A stretch of DNA of 64,000 nucleotides from Nocardia ninae NBRC 108245 (lineage in GTDB: Bacteria; Actinomycetota; Actinomycetes; Mycobacteriales; Mycobacteriaceae), in NCBI RefSeq assembly GCF_007990755.1, contig NZ_BJXA01000027.1, positions 37,896 to 101,895 of the forward strand. Reading direction: 5' to 3'. This document shows, piece by piece, positions 8,235-17,620 of the stretch; positions within the stretch are counted from its first letter, which is position 1, and every line of letters starts with the position of its first letter. Below the pieces are notes generated by a model. The model was not told where the DNA came from, searched no databases, and saw only the letters and a program-made list of their open reading frames with translations. Both the position numbers and the translations under genes were made by a program.

Positions 8235-8583
8235 CGTGCTCCTCCGGGTGACGTCAGGCGGGAGGCATTGCCCTGATGCCGGATCCGGGGATAAGCGTGC
8301 GCCACCCACCTCGGCGTGTCGGTGACATCGAGATGGCACAGCGATGACAGGTCGTAACAATCTTCTCCGCATCGCGTCGGGCCGCATTGTGAGGAAGACC
8401 GACCGGTTCGCGGCGGTCGACTATGGACCGTACGGATCCGCGTGCCGCAGCGACGAGTAGTCGCGCCGAATGACTCAATGTGGCAAATTATCTGCAAACG
8501 AATGGTTCGAGTTATGTGGCAGGGGTATAACCGGCATTGAAGCAGCCTCGGCAAACGCCATGGCGTAATCGGATAGCGAAGGG
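8235..8583. other. intergenic gap between DUF4254-like and channel genes
   Basis: 349 bp of divergent spacer. Only the promoter side of the channel gene stands out, an AT-richer stretch at about 8465-8515. I see no structured RNA or repeat in it. Confidence 0.5.
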
Positions 8584-8589
8584 ATGGGC

Positions 8590-9465
8590 ATGTACACCTC
8601 CAGTTTGGCTATCGATTTCCAGAAGGGGTTCTCGGACGCGTGGAGTTCGGTGGCCACGTTCGTCCCCAAGCTGGCCGGATTCATCGTCATCTTGCTCATC
8701 GGCTGGATCGTCGCGAAGGTCGTGTCGACGATCGTGGACAAGGTGCTCGACCGGCTCGGCTTCGATCGCCTGGTCGAGCGTGGCGGGCTCAAGCAGATGA
8801 TGTCGCGCAGCCGCTACGACGCCTCCGATCTGCTGGCGAAGCTGGCCTACTACGCGATCCTGCTGATCGCGCTGCAGCTCGGCTTCGGCGTCTTCGGTCC
8901 GAATCCGGTGAGCGATCTGCTCGACGGCATCGTCTCCTGGCTGCCGAAGGCTGCGGTCGCGATCATCATCGTGGTTATCGCGGGTGCCATCGCCTCCGCG
9001 GTGCGTGACCTGGTCGGCAACATGCTCGGCGGGTTGTCCTACGGCGCGATGATCGGCCGGATCGCCGCGGTGTTCATCTGGGGTGTCGGCATCGTCGCCG
9101 CGCTGAACCAGATCGGGGTGGCCATGTCGGTCACCATGCCGATCCTGATCACCGTGCTGGCCACCATCGGCGGCATCCTGGTGGTCGGCGTCGGCGGCGG
9201 CATGGTTCGCCCGATGCAGCAGCGCTGGGAGAACTGGCTGAGCGGGCTGGAAGAGGAGATGCCCGCGGTCAAGGGGCACGCCGAGGCCTACTCGCGCGGT
9301 CGCGAGGATGCCTCGCGGGAGCAGCTCTGGATGGATCAGCAGGCGGCCCGTGGTCAGCACGCGCAGCAACAGCAGTGGGACCAGGGTGCGATGCAGGGTG
9401 GTGGCGGCTCGTACGAGCAGTCCGGTGAGTACATGGGGTACCGCGATCCGGGCGACCGGCGCTAG
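8590..9465 (+). CDS. small mechanosensitive-channel-family protein (conserved TM helix repeats)
   Basis: 291-residue membrane protein with five hydrophobic segments, at about residues 20-42, 73-95, 112-134, 150-172 and 176-198. The repeated Gly-rich helices (VNDLLGGIVxxLPKA-like and RDLVGNMLGGLSYGA) are those of the conserved-TM-helix family related to MscS channels. The C-terminal ~70 residues are polar and Gln-rich and probably cytosolic. The full MscS beta domain is missing, so channel activity is an inference. The ATG at 8590 is chosen over 8584 because GAAGGG then lies at a usable distance. A strong terminator follows. Confidence 0.78.
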   Translation: MYTSSLAIDFQKGFSDAWSSVATFVPKLAGFIVILLIGWIVAKVVSTIVDKVLDRLGFDRLVERGGLKQMMSRSRYDASDLLAKLAYYAILLIALQLGFGVFGPNPVSDLLDGIVSWLPKAAVAIIIVVIAGAIASAVRDLVGNMLGGLSYGAMIGRIAAVFIWGVGIVAALNQIGVAMSVTMPILITVLATIGGILVVGVGGGMVRPMQQRWENWLSGLEEEMPAVKGHAEAYSRGREDASREQLWMDQQAARGQHAQQQQWDQGAMQGGGGSYEQSGEYMGYRDPGDRR

Positions 9466-9490
9466 GCACCCTGCTCGGTTCGAATGACGA

Positions 9491-9536
9491 ACGCGTCCGC
9501 CGTGGGCTCTCGGCCTACGGCGGACGCGTTTGTTCT
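9491..9536. terminator. bidirectional terminator hairpin
   Basis: Perfect 13-bp stem (ACGCGTCCGCCGT, 9491-9503, with 9517-9529) and a 13-base loop, followed by TTTGTTCT. It lies between the convergent channel gene and the 124-residue gene and can serve both. Confidence 0.85.
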
Positions 9537-9543
9537 ATGGCCG

Positions 9544-9918
9544 TCAGACGGGCTGCAGGGACGGGTGCAGGCAAACGCTCGCCAGGCGCAACTGCACCCA
9601 GTCAGCGTTCGCCCAGCTGCCGAGGTCGCCCGGTGCCGTGCTGGTCATCGACGCACCGCGATCGGCCGCGGCCTCGCGCACGTGATCGAGCAGTCCGCGT
9701 GCGTAGCCGGCGAGCAGCACGCTCACCGGAACGCGCGCGGATTCCTCGACGCCGAGGGTGAGGATGTCGCGCACCGCGGCGGCGTGCTGATCCAGCGCCG
9801 CCGACAGCGCGGGCAGCTCCGCGGCCGCGGCAAGCGCCGGTACCCCGTGCGTCTTGTGCAGGCGGTTCAAAATCTTGCGCGCCGACACTTCGAGCAACGC
9901 GGGGCCCAGCAGAAACAT
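9544..9918 (-). CDS. conserved hypothetical protein, 124 residues
   Basis: Soluble, Ala/Leu-rich helical protein with no signal peptide. I do not recognise the family with confidence. The start at ATG 9918 (MFLLGPALLEVSA) is the first in frame. It stands alone: convergent with the channel gene through the terminator at 9491, and 212 bp from the acyl-CoA dehydrogenase stop. Codon use is normal for the window, which favours a real gene. Confidence 0.6.
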   Translation of the reverse strand: MFLLGPALLEVSARKILNRLHKTHGVPALAAAAELPALSAALDQHAAAVRDILTLGVEESARVPVSVLLAGYARGLLDHVREAAADRGASMTSTAPGDLGSWANADWVQLRLASVCLHPSLQPV

Positions 9919-10130
9919 GTTCCTATGCTAGCAACCGGCGAGTCTTTATAGAACTGTGACGCTTCACCCAGTCGCTTTTGCTGGAAAAGTGCGCTCCAGC
10001 AAATTGTCCGCACGAAAATCATTGGGGCAGAACCGGTTCGCGAAGCCACTCATAAAGGCGACTGACCGGTACGAATTCGGTGCGGCCGAACGTACGGTGG
10101 CCGGGCGTCGAGTTCAGTCCACGGACGCCG

Positions 10131-11306
10131 TCACCGGAAGGCGTTGGCGTCGGTGAGCGCGCGCCCGAGCACCAGCTGATGCACCTCCGCCGTGCCCTCG
10201 TAGGTGAGCACCGACTCCAGGTTGTTCGCGTGGCGCAGCACCGGATAGTCCAGCGTGATGCCGTTCGCGCCGAGAATGGTGCGACATTCGCGGGCGATCG
10301 CGATGGCCTCCCTGGTGCTGTTCAGTTTCCCGGCGCTGACTTGCTCGGGTGTCACCACGCCGCGATCCTTCAACCGGCCGAGGTGCACGGCGAGCAGCTG
10401 ACCCTTGCCGAATTCCAGAGCCATGTTCGCCAGCTTCGCCTGCGTCAGCTGATACGCGGCCAGCGGCTTGTCGAACACCTCGCGGGTGCGCGCGTAATCG
10501 ATGGTCGCGGCCAGACAGTCGCGGGCCGCGCCGAGCGCGCCGAAGATGATTCCGAACCGTGCCTCGCTCAGGCAGGCCAACGGCGACGCGAGCCCGCGCG
10601 ACTCCGGCAGCACCGCATCGGCGGGCAACCGGACATCGTCGAAGTCCAGTTCGGCGGTCACCGAGGCGCGCAGCGACAGCTTGCGGTGCATCTCGCGCGC
10701 ACTGAATCCCGGCGTCCCGGCGGGCACCAGGAAGCCGCGGATCACCTGCTTGCCCTCGTCCTCGGTCTGCGCCCACACCACCGCGATGTCAGCCACCGAG
10801 CCGTTGGTGATCCACATCTTCGAGCCGTTGAGCACCCAGTCGGTGCCGTCGCGCTTGGCCCTGGTCCGCATGCCGCCCGGGTTGGACCCGAAATCAGGTT
10901 CGGTGAGCCCGAAGCAGCCGAGCGCACGGCCCGCCGCCATCTCCGGCAGCCACTGCTGCTTCTGCTCCTCCGAGCCGTACTTGTGGATCGCGGTCATCGC
11001 CAGTGAGCCCTGCACCGACACCATGCTGCGCACGCCGGAATCGACCGCCTCCAGCTCCTGGCAGGCCAGCCCGTACATGGTGGCCGACATGCCGGCACAG
11101 CCGTACCCCTCCAAATGCATACCGAGCAGCCCGACCTCGCCCAGCTGCGGCGCGATCTCGCGGGCCGGGAAGGTGCCTTCCTCGAACCAATCCGCGATAT
11201 GCGGTCGCAGGCGTTGATTCGCGAAGGTCGCGACGGCATCGCGGATCTCGCGCTCCTCGTCGGACAGCAGGGAGTCGATCGCGAACAGTTCTTCCACAGT
11301 CACCAT
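10131..11306 (-). CDS. acyl-CoA dehydrogenase, glutaryl-CoA-dehydrogenase-like
   Basis: 391-residue flavoenzyme with the three acyl-CoA dehydrogenase domains. The FAD/substrate loop is CFGLTEPDFGSNPGGM (about residue 131), followed by KMWITNG in the beta domain. The C-terminal domain has REVFDKPLAAYQLTQAKLANM, and the catalytic glutamate is in LTYEGTAEVHQLVLGRALT near residue 368. The YEGT context, VQGSLAM and the C-terminal LGRALTxxNAF resemble glutaryl-CoA dehydrogenases more than medium- or short-chain enzymes, so lysine/tryptophan degradation is a reasonable guess. No ETF or other pathway gene is adjacent. Confidence 0.85.
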   Translation of the reverse strand: MVTVEELFAIDSLLSDEEREIRDAVATFANQRLRPHIADWFEEGTFPAREIAPQLGEVGLLGMHLEGYGCAGMSATMYGLACQELEAVDSGVRSMVSVQGSLAMTAIHKYGSEEQKQQWLPEMAAGRALGCFGLTEPDFGSNPGGMRTRAKRDGTDWVLNGSKMWITNGSVADIAVVWAQTEDEGKQVIRGFLVPAGTPGFSAREMHRKLSLRASVTAELDFDDVRLPADAVLPESRGLASPLACLSEARFGIIFGALGAARDCLAATIDYARTREVFDKPLAAYQLTQAKLANMALEFGKGQLLAVHLGRLKDRGVVTPEQVSAGKLNSTREAIAIARECRTILGANGITLDYPVLRHANNLESVLTYEGTAEVHQLVLGRALTDANAFR

Positions 11307-11492
11307 GCGCTAAGCCTAAATGGGGAGGGCGCCGGTGAGATCAGGGTCACCGCAGGCGCTTCTCGGAAAATTTTCGGTGCAACGGGCTCAGCTGCGGAAC
11401 TAGATCGGAATCGTCGGACGAATACCGGACACGCGCCAACTGTGGAGCACCAGGGGGTTGCCCAGAAATCGCCCCTGATTAGGCTGGCCATC

Positions 11493-12638
11493 ATGAGTGA
11501 GCTGGGGTTCTCCACACGGGCCGTGCACGCAGGATTCGATCCCGACCCGCAGACCGGCGCGGTGAACGTGCCCATCTACGCGAGTTCGACGTTCGCCCAG
11601 GACGGCGTCGGCGGCCTGCGTGGCGGTTTCGAGTACGCCCGCACCGGCAACCCGACCAGGTCCGCGCTGGAAGCCAACCTCGCCGCGCTCGAATCCGGTA
11701 CCTACGGCAGGGCATTCGCGTCTGGCATGGCCGCCACGGACTGTGCCATCCGCGCCACGCTGCGCCCCGGTGACCACATCGTCATCCCGGACGACGCCTA
11801 CGGCGGCACCTTCCGGCTGATCGACAAGGTGTTCAGCCAGTGGGGCATTGAGCACTCGCCCGCGCACGTCTTCGACGTGGACGAGATGCGCGCGGCGATC
11901 CGGCCGAACACCAAGCTGGTGTGGGTCGAGACCCCGACCAACCCGCTGCTGAGCATCGGTGACATCCCGGCGCTTGCCGATATCGCGCACGGCGCGGGCG
12001 CGAAGCTGGTGGTGGACAACACCTTCGCCACCCCGTACCTGCAGCAGCCGCTGCTGCTCGGCGCCGACATCGTCACCCACTCGACCACCAAGTACCTCGG
12101 TGGTCACTCCGATGTGGTCGGCGGCGCGTTGATCACCAACGACCCCGAACTCGACGCGGCGTTCGCGTTCCTGCAGAACGGCGCGGGCGCGGTGCCCGGC
12201 CCGTTCGATGCCTTCCTCACCCTGCGCGGCACCAAGACCCTGGCCGTGCGGATGGACCGGCACTGCGACAACGCGGAGACCCTCGCCGAGTTCCTGTCCC
12301 GGCACCCGGCGATCTCCCAGGTGATCTACCCCGGCCTGCCGGAGCACCCGGGCCACGCGGTCGCCGCCAAGCAGATGCGCCGGTTCGGCGGCATGATCTC
12401 GGTGCGGTTGCACGGCGGCCCGGACGCGGCCCGCGACTTCTGCTCGCGCACCAAGGTATTCACGTTGGCCGAGTCGCTCGGCGGGGTGGAGTCGCTGATC
12501 GAGCACCCGGCCGCGATGACGCACGCGTCCACCGAAGGCTCCGTGCTGGAGGTGCCTGCGGATCTGGTGCGGCTGTCGGTCGGCATCGAGGACGCCGCCG
12601 ACCTGCTGGCCGATATCGAGCAGGCGCTCGGCGGCTAG
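11493..12638 (+). CDS. metB: cystathionine gamma-synthase
   Basis: PLP enzyme (Cys/Met metabolism family, 381 residues) that joins an O-acylhomoserine with cysteine to give cystathionine on the way to methionine. The PLP lysine is K200 in HSTTKYLGGHSDVVGG. FEYARTGNPTR and VVDNTFATPYLQQPL are family signatures, and SLGGVESLIEHPAAMTH is at the C-terminus. The ATG at 11493 gives the standard N-terminus (STRAVHAGFDPDP). It corresponds to Rv1079, which in M. tuberculosis sits near cbs; here a seven-gene block separates them. Confidence 0.95.
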   Translation: MSELGFSTRAVHAGFDPDPQTGAVNVPIYASSTFAQDGVGGLRGGFEYARTGNPTRSALEANLAALESGTYGRAFASGMAATDCAIRATLRPGDHIVIPDDAYGGTFRLIDKVFSQWGIEHSPAHVFDVDEMRAAIRPNTKLVWVETPTNPLLSIGDIPALADIAHGAGAKLVVDNTFATPYLQQPLLLGADIVTHSTTKYLGGHSDVVGGALITNDPELDAAFAFLQNGAGAVPGPFDAFLTLRGTKTLAVRMDRHCDNAETLAEFLSRHPAISQVIYPGLPEHPGHAVAAKQMRRFGGMISVRLHGGPDAARDFCSRTKVFTLAESLGGVESLIEHPAAMTHASTEGSVLEVPADLVRLSVGIEDAADLLADIEQALGG

Positions 12639-12657
12639 GAGCCCACGGACATGACGA

Positions 12658-12690
12658 AACGGCCGCACCTGGAATCCGGGTGCGGCCGTT
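12658..12690. terminator. bidirectional terminator between metB and greA
   Basis: Perfect 12-bp stem (AACGGCCGCACC with GGTGCGGCCGTT) and 9-base loop in the convergent metB-greA gap. It starts 20 bp after the metB stop. Confidence 0.85.
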
Positions 12691-12782
12691 CGTGTCTCAG
12701 GGGAAGAACTCGGCCGTGGCGCGCGCTGCCGAGCTGCGCGCCGCTGCGTCCGGGGAGGGGCGCAGCGCGACGGCCGAACGCG

Positions 12783-13286
12783 TCAGCTGTGGTACGGCTC
12801 CGCGCTGACCAGGGTGACCTTCATGGTCTTGCCGTTGGGCAGGGTGTACTCGCGCGTGTCGCCGACCTTCGCGTCGATCAGCGCACCGCCGAGCGGGGAC
12901 GCCGGCGAGTAGGTCTCCAGCTTGGAGTCGTTCAGGCCCTCTTCGCGGGTGGCGATGAGGAAGGTCTCGGTGTCGGACTCGTCGCCGTCGTAGTAGACCT
13001 TGACGACCGAGCCGGGGAGTGCGACGCCGGACTTGGTGGGCGCGACGCCGACCTTGGCGTTGTTCAGCAGCTCCTGCAGCTGGCGAATACGCGCCTCCTG
13101 CTGACCCTGCTCCTCGCGCGCGGCGTGGTATCCGCCGTTCTCCTTGAGGTCGCCCTCTTCACGGCGTTCGTTGATCTCGGCAGCGATAACGGGACGATTG
13201 GCAATGAGCGCATCGAGTTCGCCCTTGAGCCTGTCGTGCGACTCCGGGGTCAGCCAAGTCACTTGCGTCTCAGTCATCTCGATCAC
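12783..13286 (-). CDS. greA: transcript cleavage factor GreA
   Basis: 167-residue GreA: an N-terminal antiparallel coiled coil (residues ~5-80, with [17 protein letters not shown] near its tip carrying the acidic residues that reach the RNA polymerase active site) and a C-terminal FKBP-like domain with [16 protein letters not shown]. It rescues backtracked RNA polymerase by stimulating transcript cleavage. The start at ATG 13286 agrees with Rv1080c-type proteins. The 290-bp leader upstream ends in an AT-rich TAAAAT-like segment near 13505 that may be the -10 element. Confidence 0.95.
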   Translation of the reverse strand: MIEMTETQVTWLTPESHDRLKGELDALIANRPVIAAEINERREEGDLKENGGYHAAREEQGQQEARIRQLQELLNNAKVGVAPTKSGVALPGSVVKVYYDGDESDTETFLIATREEGLNDSKLETYSPASPLGGALIDAKVGDTREYTLPNGKTMKVTLVSAEPYHS

Positions 13287-13576
13287 TCCCTAGTAGTTGT
13301 TCCCGGCGGGCCGGGATTCCCTGATAACTGCCGCAGTACCCACCCGTGGGGCGGGCACGCACCAGTCGACGGCTAGAGCGATCCTGGGAAGTTCATCGAA
13401 CCCCGACAGACCCGGTTCCGGACAAAGCTCGTAACCCGGAACAGATAGCGCTGGCCGCCAATGCAGCAAACACGGCTCCGAACCCCGGAACCGTGTATCA
13501 GGCCATTTTAGCATGAATCACAAACGTGCAGGTCGGAGTTAATTTCGAGGACAACCGCTGCGGCAAAAGCGGCAAA

Positions 13577-14074
13577 TCACCCTGCTCGGAGATAGCTGGG
13601 GACCTCGGCACTGCAGCCGTAGATACTGCTCGACGCCGGTCGTGAGGACGCCTTGACCATGGTGGTCTGCTCGATCGTGCCGCTGGTAGACGGGGCGATC
13701 AGGACCTCTCGACGGCCGACCTCGACACTGTCGCGCGCCATGGCCCGAACGAAGCATACGACGGGCTGTGCGGGATCTTTGCGGGTGACCTTGATCCGGA
13801 TCGTCATCGTCGAGTCGTCGACCACCACGTAGCCCAGTTGTTCGGACTCGATGTCCTTGGGGCCGTACTTCTGGTAGCCGATGTAGGCGATGCCGCAGCC
13901 GAGCAACACCACGACGAGGCTGAGCGTCACCGGCAGCCAGCGGCGGTCGACGGGAGGTTTGGTGCCGTACCGGTCGGTCGGCCTGTTGTGTGTCGCCGGG
14001 ACCGTGACGTCAGCAGCGGTCGCGGATTCATCGGGCGCGTCCGCACCGGGCGAGGTTCCATCGCGCTGGCTCAA
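13577..14074 (-). CDS. DUF4307 membrane protein (Rv1081c-like)
   Basis: 165-residue protein with a polar, Thr/Asp-rich N-terminal tail, one transmembrane helix at about residues 46-64 ([24 protein letters not shown]) and a beta-rich outer domain with conserved cysteines ([11 protein letters not shown] and IYGCSAE). The start is the TTG at 14074: GGGAG lies 6 bases upstream and no ATG or GTG gives this N-terminus. It is divergent from mca, an order conserved in mycobacteria. Function unknown. Confidence 0.85.
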   Translation of the reverse strand: MSQRDGTSPGADAPDESATAADVTVPATHNRPTDRYGTKPPVDRRWLPVTLSLVVVLLGCGIAYIGYQKYGPKDIESEQLGYVVVDDSTMTIRIKVTRKDPAQPVVCFVRAMARDSVEVGRREVLIAPSTSGTIEQTTMVKASSRPASSSIYGCSAEVPSYLRAG

Positions 14075-14173
14075 GGTCGCTCCCGGGGGGTACGTCGGAA
14101 CAAAAGTCGGTCGAATGGAACTATAGGGAACGAAGACCAGACACCCGCGAGCGAGAGCGATGGTGAACGAGAC

Positions 14174-15058
14174 GTGAGTGGCCTTCGCCTCATGGCGGTG
14201 CATGCCCACCCCGACGACGAATCCAGTAAGGGTGCCGCGACGACCGCCCGGTATGCCGACGAAGGACACGACGTCCTCATCGTGACGCTGACCGGTGGCG
14301 AACGTGGCAGCATCCTGAACCCCGCGATGGACACCCCCGGTGTTCTCGACCGGATCGACGAGATCCGCCGCGAGGAGATGGCCGCCGCGGCGCGCGCGCT
14401 CGGCGTGCGCCAGCACTGGCTCGGATTCGTCGATTCCGGTCTGCCGGAGGGTGATCCGCTGCCGCCGCTGCCGGAGGGCAGTTTCGCGACGGTGCCGCTG
14501 GAGGAGTCCACCGAGGCGCTCGTCCGGGTGGTGCGCGAGTTCAAGCCGCACGTGATGACGACCTACGACGAGCTGGGCGGCTACCCGCACCCGGACCACA
14601 TCCGCTGCCACGAGGTGTCGGTCGCCGCGTTCGACGCGGCGGGCGACCCGGAGCGGTTCCCCGACGCGGGCGAGCCGTGGACGCCGCTGAAGCTGTACTA
14701 CGACCACGGGTTCACCGCCCGGCGGATGGAAGTCTTCGCCGAGGAGTACGAGCGGATGGGTGAGCCGTTCCCGCTGCAGGAGTGGCTGGACCGGATGCGC
14801 AAGTACGTCCCGGAGCGCGGCGACGTGTTCTCCAGGGTCACCACCCAGATCGACTGCGCCAAGTACTTTCCGCAGCGCGACGACGCCCTGCGCGCGCACG
14901 CCACCCAGATCGACCCGAACGGCGCGTTCTTCGCCATCCCGCTGGAGCTGCAGCAGCGGCTCTGGCCGACCGAGGAGTTCGAGCTGGCCAAGACCAGGGT
15001 CAAGACGGCGCTGCCGGAGACCGATCTGTTCGCCGGCATCGAAGACGAGCAGCGGTGA
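14174..15058 (+). CDS. mca: mycothiol S-conjugate amidase
   Basis: Zinc amidase (294 residues, LmbE/PIG-L fold) that cuts mycothiol S-conjugates of electrophiles into a mercapturic acid and GlcN-Ins, for export and recycling in thiol detoxification. Zinc ligands are visible: H12 and D15 in VHAHPDDE and H142 in [11 protein letters not shown]. The C-terminal [27 protein letters not shown] is specific for Mca rather than MshB. The GTG at 14174 is preferred, giving the [16 protein letters not shown] N-terminus. It overlaps the next small gene by one base. Confidence 0.96.
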   Translation: MSGLRLMAVHAHPDDESSKGAATTARYADEGHDVLIVTLTGGERGSILNPAMDTPGVLDRIDEIRREEMAAAARALGVRQHWLGFVDSGLPEGDPLPPLPEGSFATVPLEESTEALVRVVREFKPHVMTTYDELGGYPHPDHIRCHEVSVAAFDAAGDPERFPDAGEPWTPLKLYYDHGFTARRMEVFAEEYERMGEPFPLQEWLDRMRKYVPERGDVFSRVTTQIDCAKYFPQRDDALRAHATQIDPNGAFFAIPLELQQRLWPTEEFELAKTRVKTALPETDLFAGIEDEQR

Positions 15059-15324
15059 TGCTGGTTCTGCTCGCCCAGAGCCCCGGCACCCCGACCGGGC
15101 CGGAGTTCGGCAAGGCCTCCCCGCTGGGGTTCTTCATCATTCTGATCCTGCTCGCGGGCACGGTGCTGCTGGTTCGGTCGATGAACAAGCACCTGAAGAA
15201 GCTGCCCGCGACCTTCGAGCCGGACCACCCGGAGCCGGACCAGGAGGCCGACGAGGGGACCGAGCGCGGCATCACCACCCGGCCCGACGAGGCCGAGCCG
15301 GACGGGCGGACCGACAAGACCTGA
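15058..15324 (+). CDS. small membrane protein (Rv1083-like)
   Basis: 88-residue protein that starts at the ATG overlapping the mca stop (TGATG), so it is translationally coupled to mca. There is one transmembrane helix at about residues 22-40 (GFFIILILLAGTVLLVRSM), then a charged, Glu/Asp-rich tail. The same length and position next to mca occur in M. tuberculosis (Rv1083). Role unknown, but the coupling suggests a link to mycothiol metabolism or the membrane export of its products. Confidence 0.85.
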   Translation: MLVLLAQSPGTPTGPEFGKASPLGFFIILILLAGTVLLVRSMNKHLKKLPATFEPDHPEPDQEADEGTERGITTRPDEAEPDGRTDKT

Positions 15325-15352
15325 TTCGCGCGAGCGCGACGCGCGGGTCTTA

Positions 15353-16087
15353 CTACTCGTCGCTGTCCGGCGCCAGCGCGGCGTAGGCGGCAGCGGCGGC
15401 GTTCTGCTCCGCTTCCTTCTTCGAGCGCCCCACCCCTTTGCCGTAGGCCACGCCGCCGACCACCGCCGTCGCGGTGAATTCCTTGTCGTGGTCGGGGCCG
15501 GTGGAGGTGATCTCGTAGCTGGGGACGCCGAGGCTGTGCTCGGCGGTGTGTTCCTGCAGGCTGGTTTTCCAGTCGAGACCCGCGCCCATCTTGGCGGCGC
15601 GCTGGAGCAGATCGTCGAACAGCCGCAGCACCACGGTGCGCGCGACGCCGATGCCGTGCTGCAGGTGCACCGCGCCGAGCAGCGATTCCATGCCGTCGGC
15701 CAGGATGCTGGTCTTGTCGCGACCGCCGGTGAGTTCCTCACCGCGGCCGAGGAGCAGGTGCGGGCCGAGGCCGCCGGGGCCGAGGCTGCGGGCGACCTCG
15801 GCACACGCGTGCATGTTGACCACCCGGGACCGGATCTTGGCCAGGTCGCCTTCGGTGCGTTGCGGATGCCGCAGATAGAGGTATTCGGTGACGCTGAGCC
15901 CCAGGACCGAATCGCCGAGGAACTCCAGTCGTTCGTTGGTCGGCATGCCGCCGTTCTCGTAGGCGTACGAACGGTGCGTCAACGCCAATGTCAGGAGTTC
16001 GTCGTCGAGTGGAACACCGAGCGCGGCAATCAGATCCGTGTGGTCGTCGGAGTTCGCGCTGCGGTACGCACCGGATTCGTCGGTCAT
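15353..16087 (-). CDS. rnc: ribonuclease III
   Basis: 244-residue RNase III that cuts double-stranded RNA. The catalytic signature [13 protein letters not shown] carries the acidic pair at about residues 54 and 58, the second pair is in [10 protein letters not shown], and the dsRNA-binding domain covers the last ~70 residues ([11 protein letters not shown]...[16 protein letters not shown]). All four catalytic acids are present. The start at ATG 16087 is chosen. The usual neighbours (rpmF, DUF177, mutM) are absent: it is convergent with the mca operon and may be a second copy. Confidence 0.9.
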   Translation of the reverse strand: MTDESGAYRSANSDDHTDLIAALGVPLDDELLTLALTHRSYAYENGGMPTNERLEFLGDSVLGLSVTEYLYLRHPQRTEGDLAKIRSRVVNMHACAEVARSLGPGGLGPHLLLGRGEELTGGRDKTSILADGMESLLGAVHLQHGIGVARTVVLRLFDDLLQRAAKMGAGLDWKTSLQEHTAEHSLGVPSYEITSTGPDHDKEFTATAVVGGVAYGKGVGRSKKEAEQNAAAAAYAALAPDSDE

Positions 16088-16096
16088 AAGCCGCAC

Positions 16097-16467
16097 CGCG
16101 CGGTGCCGCGCGAAATCCGGGGCCGCCCATGGGCGATACGCGGGTCGCCTGCTGACCTGCGGGAGACAACGACACCGGCGCCGCGGTGGGCCCTCAACGA
16201 TCGCACGCTCGACCTTCCTGGTAGCACACCTGCATTGCGCTGCACGAACGTGAGTTTACCCACGTGCGGGCAGCGCGAATGCCTGGTCCGAACCCAGCAT
16301 GCTGCGGACGAAACGCCGATCCTGTGACCGCAATCACAGCCGTGGTGGAACCGTAGGATGGAGCGATCTGTCCGGTCGCGTGGCGCAGCGGGAGCTGTGC
16401 TCGAAACATCAAGTGGGGGAATATAAATGCCGACCACACCGGCTCGACCGCCGATCTCGTCGAAGCA
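16097..16467. other. intergenic gap between rnc and the 105-codon frame
   Basis: 371 bp divergent spacer. At 16411-16429 an AGTGGGGGAATATAA-type segment precedes an ATG (16427) that looks like a good translation start but runs only 14 codons before a stop. Otherwise nothing recognisable. Confidence 0.45.
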
Positions 16468-16785
16468 TTGATCGGTGCGATGGGTATGGCACCGATGACC
16501 ACGGCGCGGGCGTGCGCCGCCGGCCAGCCGGCCGGATCGCCGGTTGGGCTGTGTGTAGTCGGCGGCGCCGACGGCTACCAGGTTTCGGCGATCGGGCAGG
16601 GGTTCGTCGGATTTCTCAGCTTCGCGGGGCCGGGCATCGACCGCGATCTCGCGTCGTCGCCGACCGAGGCGGATCCGAGCTGGATCGTCAACGGCATCGG
16701 GCGCGGCAGGGTGTGCGTCGTCGCGTATCAGAAAGACGGCGGCGGATATCGTCAGATCGCCGTGGAGTGTCAGAACGTCGACTGA
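16468..16785 (+). CDS. hypothetical protein, 105 codons, possibly frameshifted at its 5' end
   Basis: Small protein with three cysteines (RACAAG, GLCVVGG, VECQNVD) and a Gly-rich body that looks extracellular. The only in-frame starts, TTG 16468 and ATG 16480, lack a ribosome binding site. The upstream bases in the same frame also read like coding sequence, while the good start (ATG 16427 behind GTGGGGG) is in another frame. A single-base indel between about 16430 and 16465 would join them. No family recognised. Confidence 0.4.
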   Translation: MIGAMGMAPMTTARACAAGQPAGSPVGLCVVGGADGYQVSAIGQGFVGFLSFAGPGIDRDLASSPTEADPSWIVNGIGRGRVCVVAYQKDGGGYRQIAVECQNVD

Positions 16786-16795
16786 CGGCCTCGGA

Positions 16796-17188
16796 TCAGT
16801 TGGGGCCCAGCAGGTCCCACCGGTTGCCCGAGATATCGCGGAATACCGCCACCTTGCCGTACGGCTCTTGCCGTGGCGCGGTGACGAATTCGACGCCGTG
16901 TGCGGTCATGCGGCTATAGGCCGCGTCGAAATCGTCTACCTGGAGAAAGAATCCGACTCGGCCCGCCGTCTGGTTGCCGACCACCTCGGCCTGCGCGGTG
17001 CCGTCCGCGCGGGCGAGCAGCAGCCCCGTGTGGGCGCCGGGCGGGCGGACGACGACCCAGCGCTTCGGTCGCCCGTCGTTGGTCCGGGACGGGGTGTCCT
17101 CGATCAGGTCGAAGCCGAGTGCCTCGGTGAAGAAGGTGATCGCCGGGTCGTAGTCCGCGACGACGAGGGTGCAGAGGTCGATGCGCAT
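16796..17188 (-). CDS. VOC-family (glyoxalase-fold) protein
   Basis: 130-residue vicinal-oxygen-chelate protein with two beta-alpha-beta-beta-beta modules: MRIDLCTLVVADYDPAITFFTEALGF first, then VGFFLQVDDFDAAYSRM and FRDISGNRWDLLG. The C-terminal FRDxxGNxWDL is typical of the glyoxalase/bleomycin-resistance-like group. Substrate unknown. Start at ATG 17188. The 105-codon frame on the other strand ends 11 bp away (convergent). Confidence 0.88.
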   Translation of the reverse strand: MRIDLCTLVVADYDPAITFFTEALGFDLIEDTPSRTNDGRPKRWVVVRPPGAHTGLLLARADGTAQAEVVGNQTAGRVGFFLQVDDFDAAYSRMTAHGVEFVTAPRQEPYGKVAVFRDISGNRWDLLGPN

Positions 17189-17620
17189 GGTCACGACATG
17201 GTAGGCCGCGCATGTCCGAAGACGGCTGGTCGCGCGGCGCGAACCGGCAATGCGTGACAAGTTGTTTCAACCGGGAGTAACAGGTTTGAACCGCGCCTGA
17301 ACTGGTTACCGAAATCTGTACGACCGGGGCGGAAATCGGAAGTGATTGTCATCTGGACGCCCACTACATAGCGCGCTCTACGGTCGCAAGGGTGTCTGCG
17401 CAACAGTTTTCAAACGTTGAGGGACGAGCGTTGCATGCGCTCTCGCCGCATTGCAGACTGTATCCGAGATGTATTCGGATCGCGCATCCGCTTAATCCCC
17501 TGGCCACCGAGAAGCACACTGCTGGCAACCTATTTCGCCGCGAGCAGCTTTCGCAACGGCCTCCGTATGTCGCCCGCCTGTGTTACCAATTCAGCCAGAC
17601 CGCTCGACCGAAGGAAGCTC
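17189..17620. other. intergenic gap upstream of the DinB-like gene
   Basis: 432 bp with no supported gene. Frames crossing it are open but unlike coding sequence. A region around 17265-17330 is AT-richer and may hold divergent promoters. No structured RNA seen. Confidence 0.45.

Noticed and set aside
11307-11492. possible SAM or cobalamin riboswitch before metB
   Set aside because: No recognisable aptamer core in the 186-bp leader.
13287-13576. structured RNA in the greA leader
   Set aside because: Only a promoter-like AT-rich segment near 13505 could be seen; no consistent stem set.
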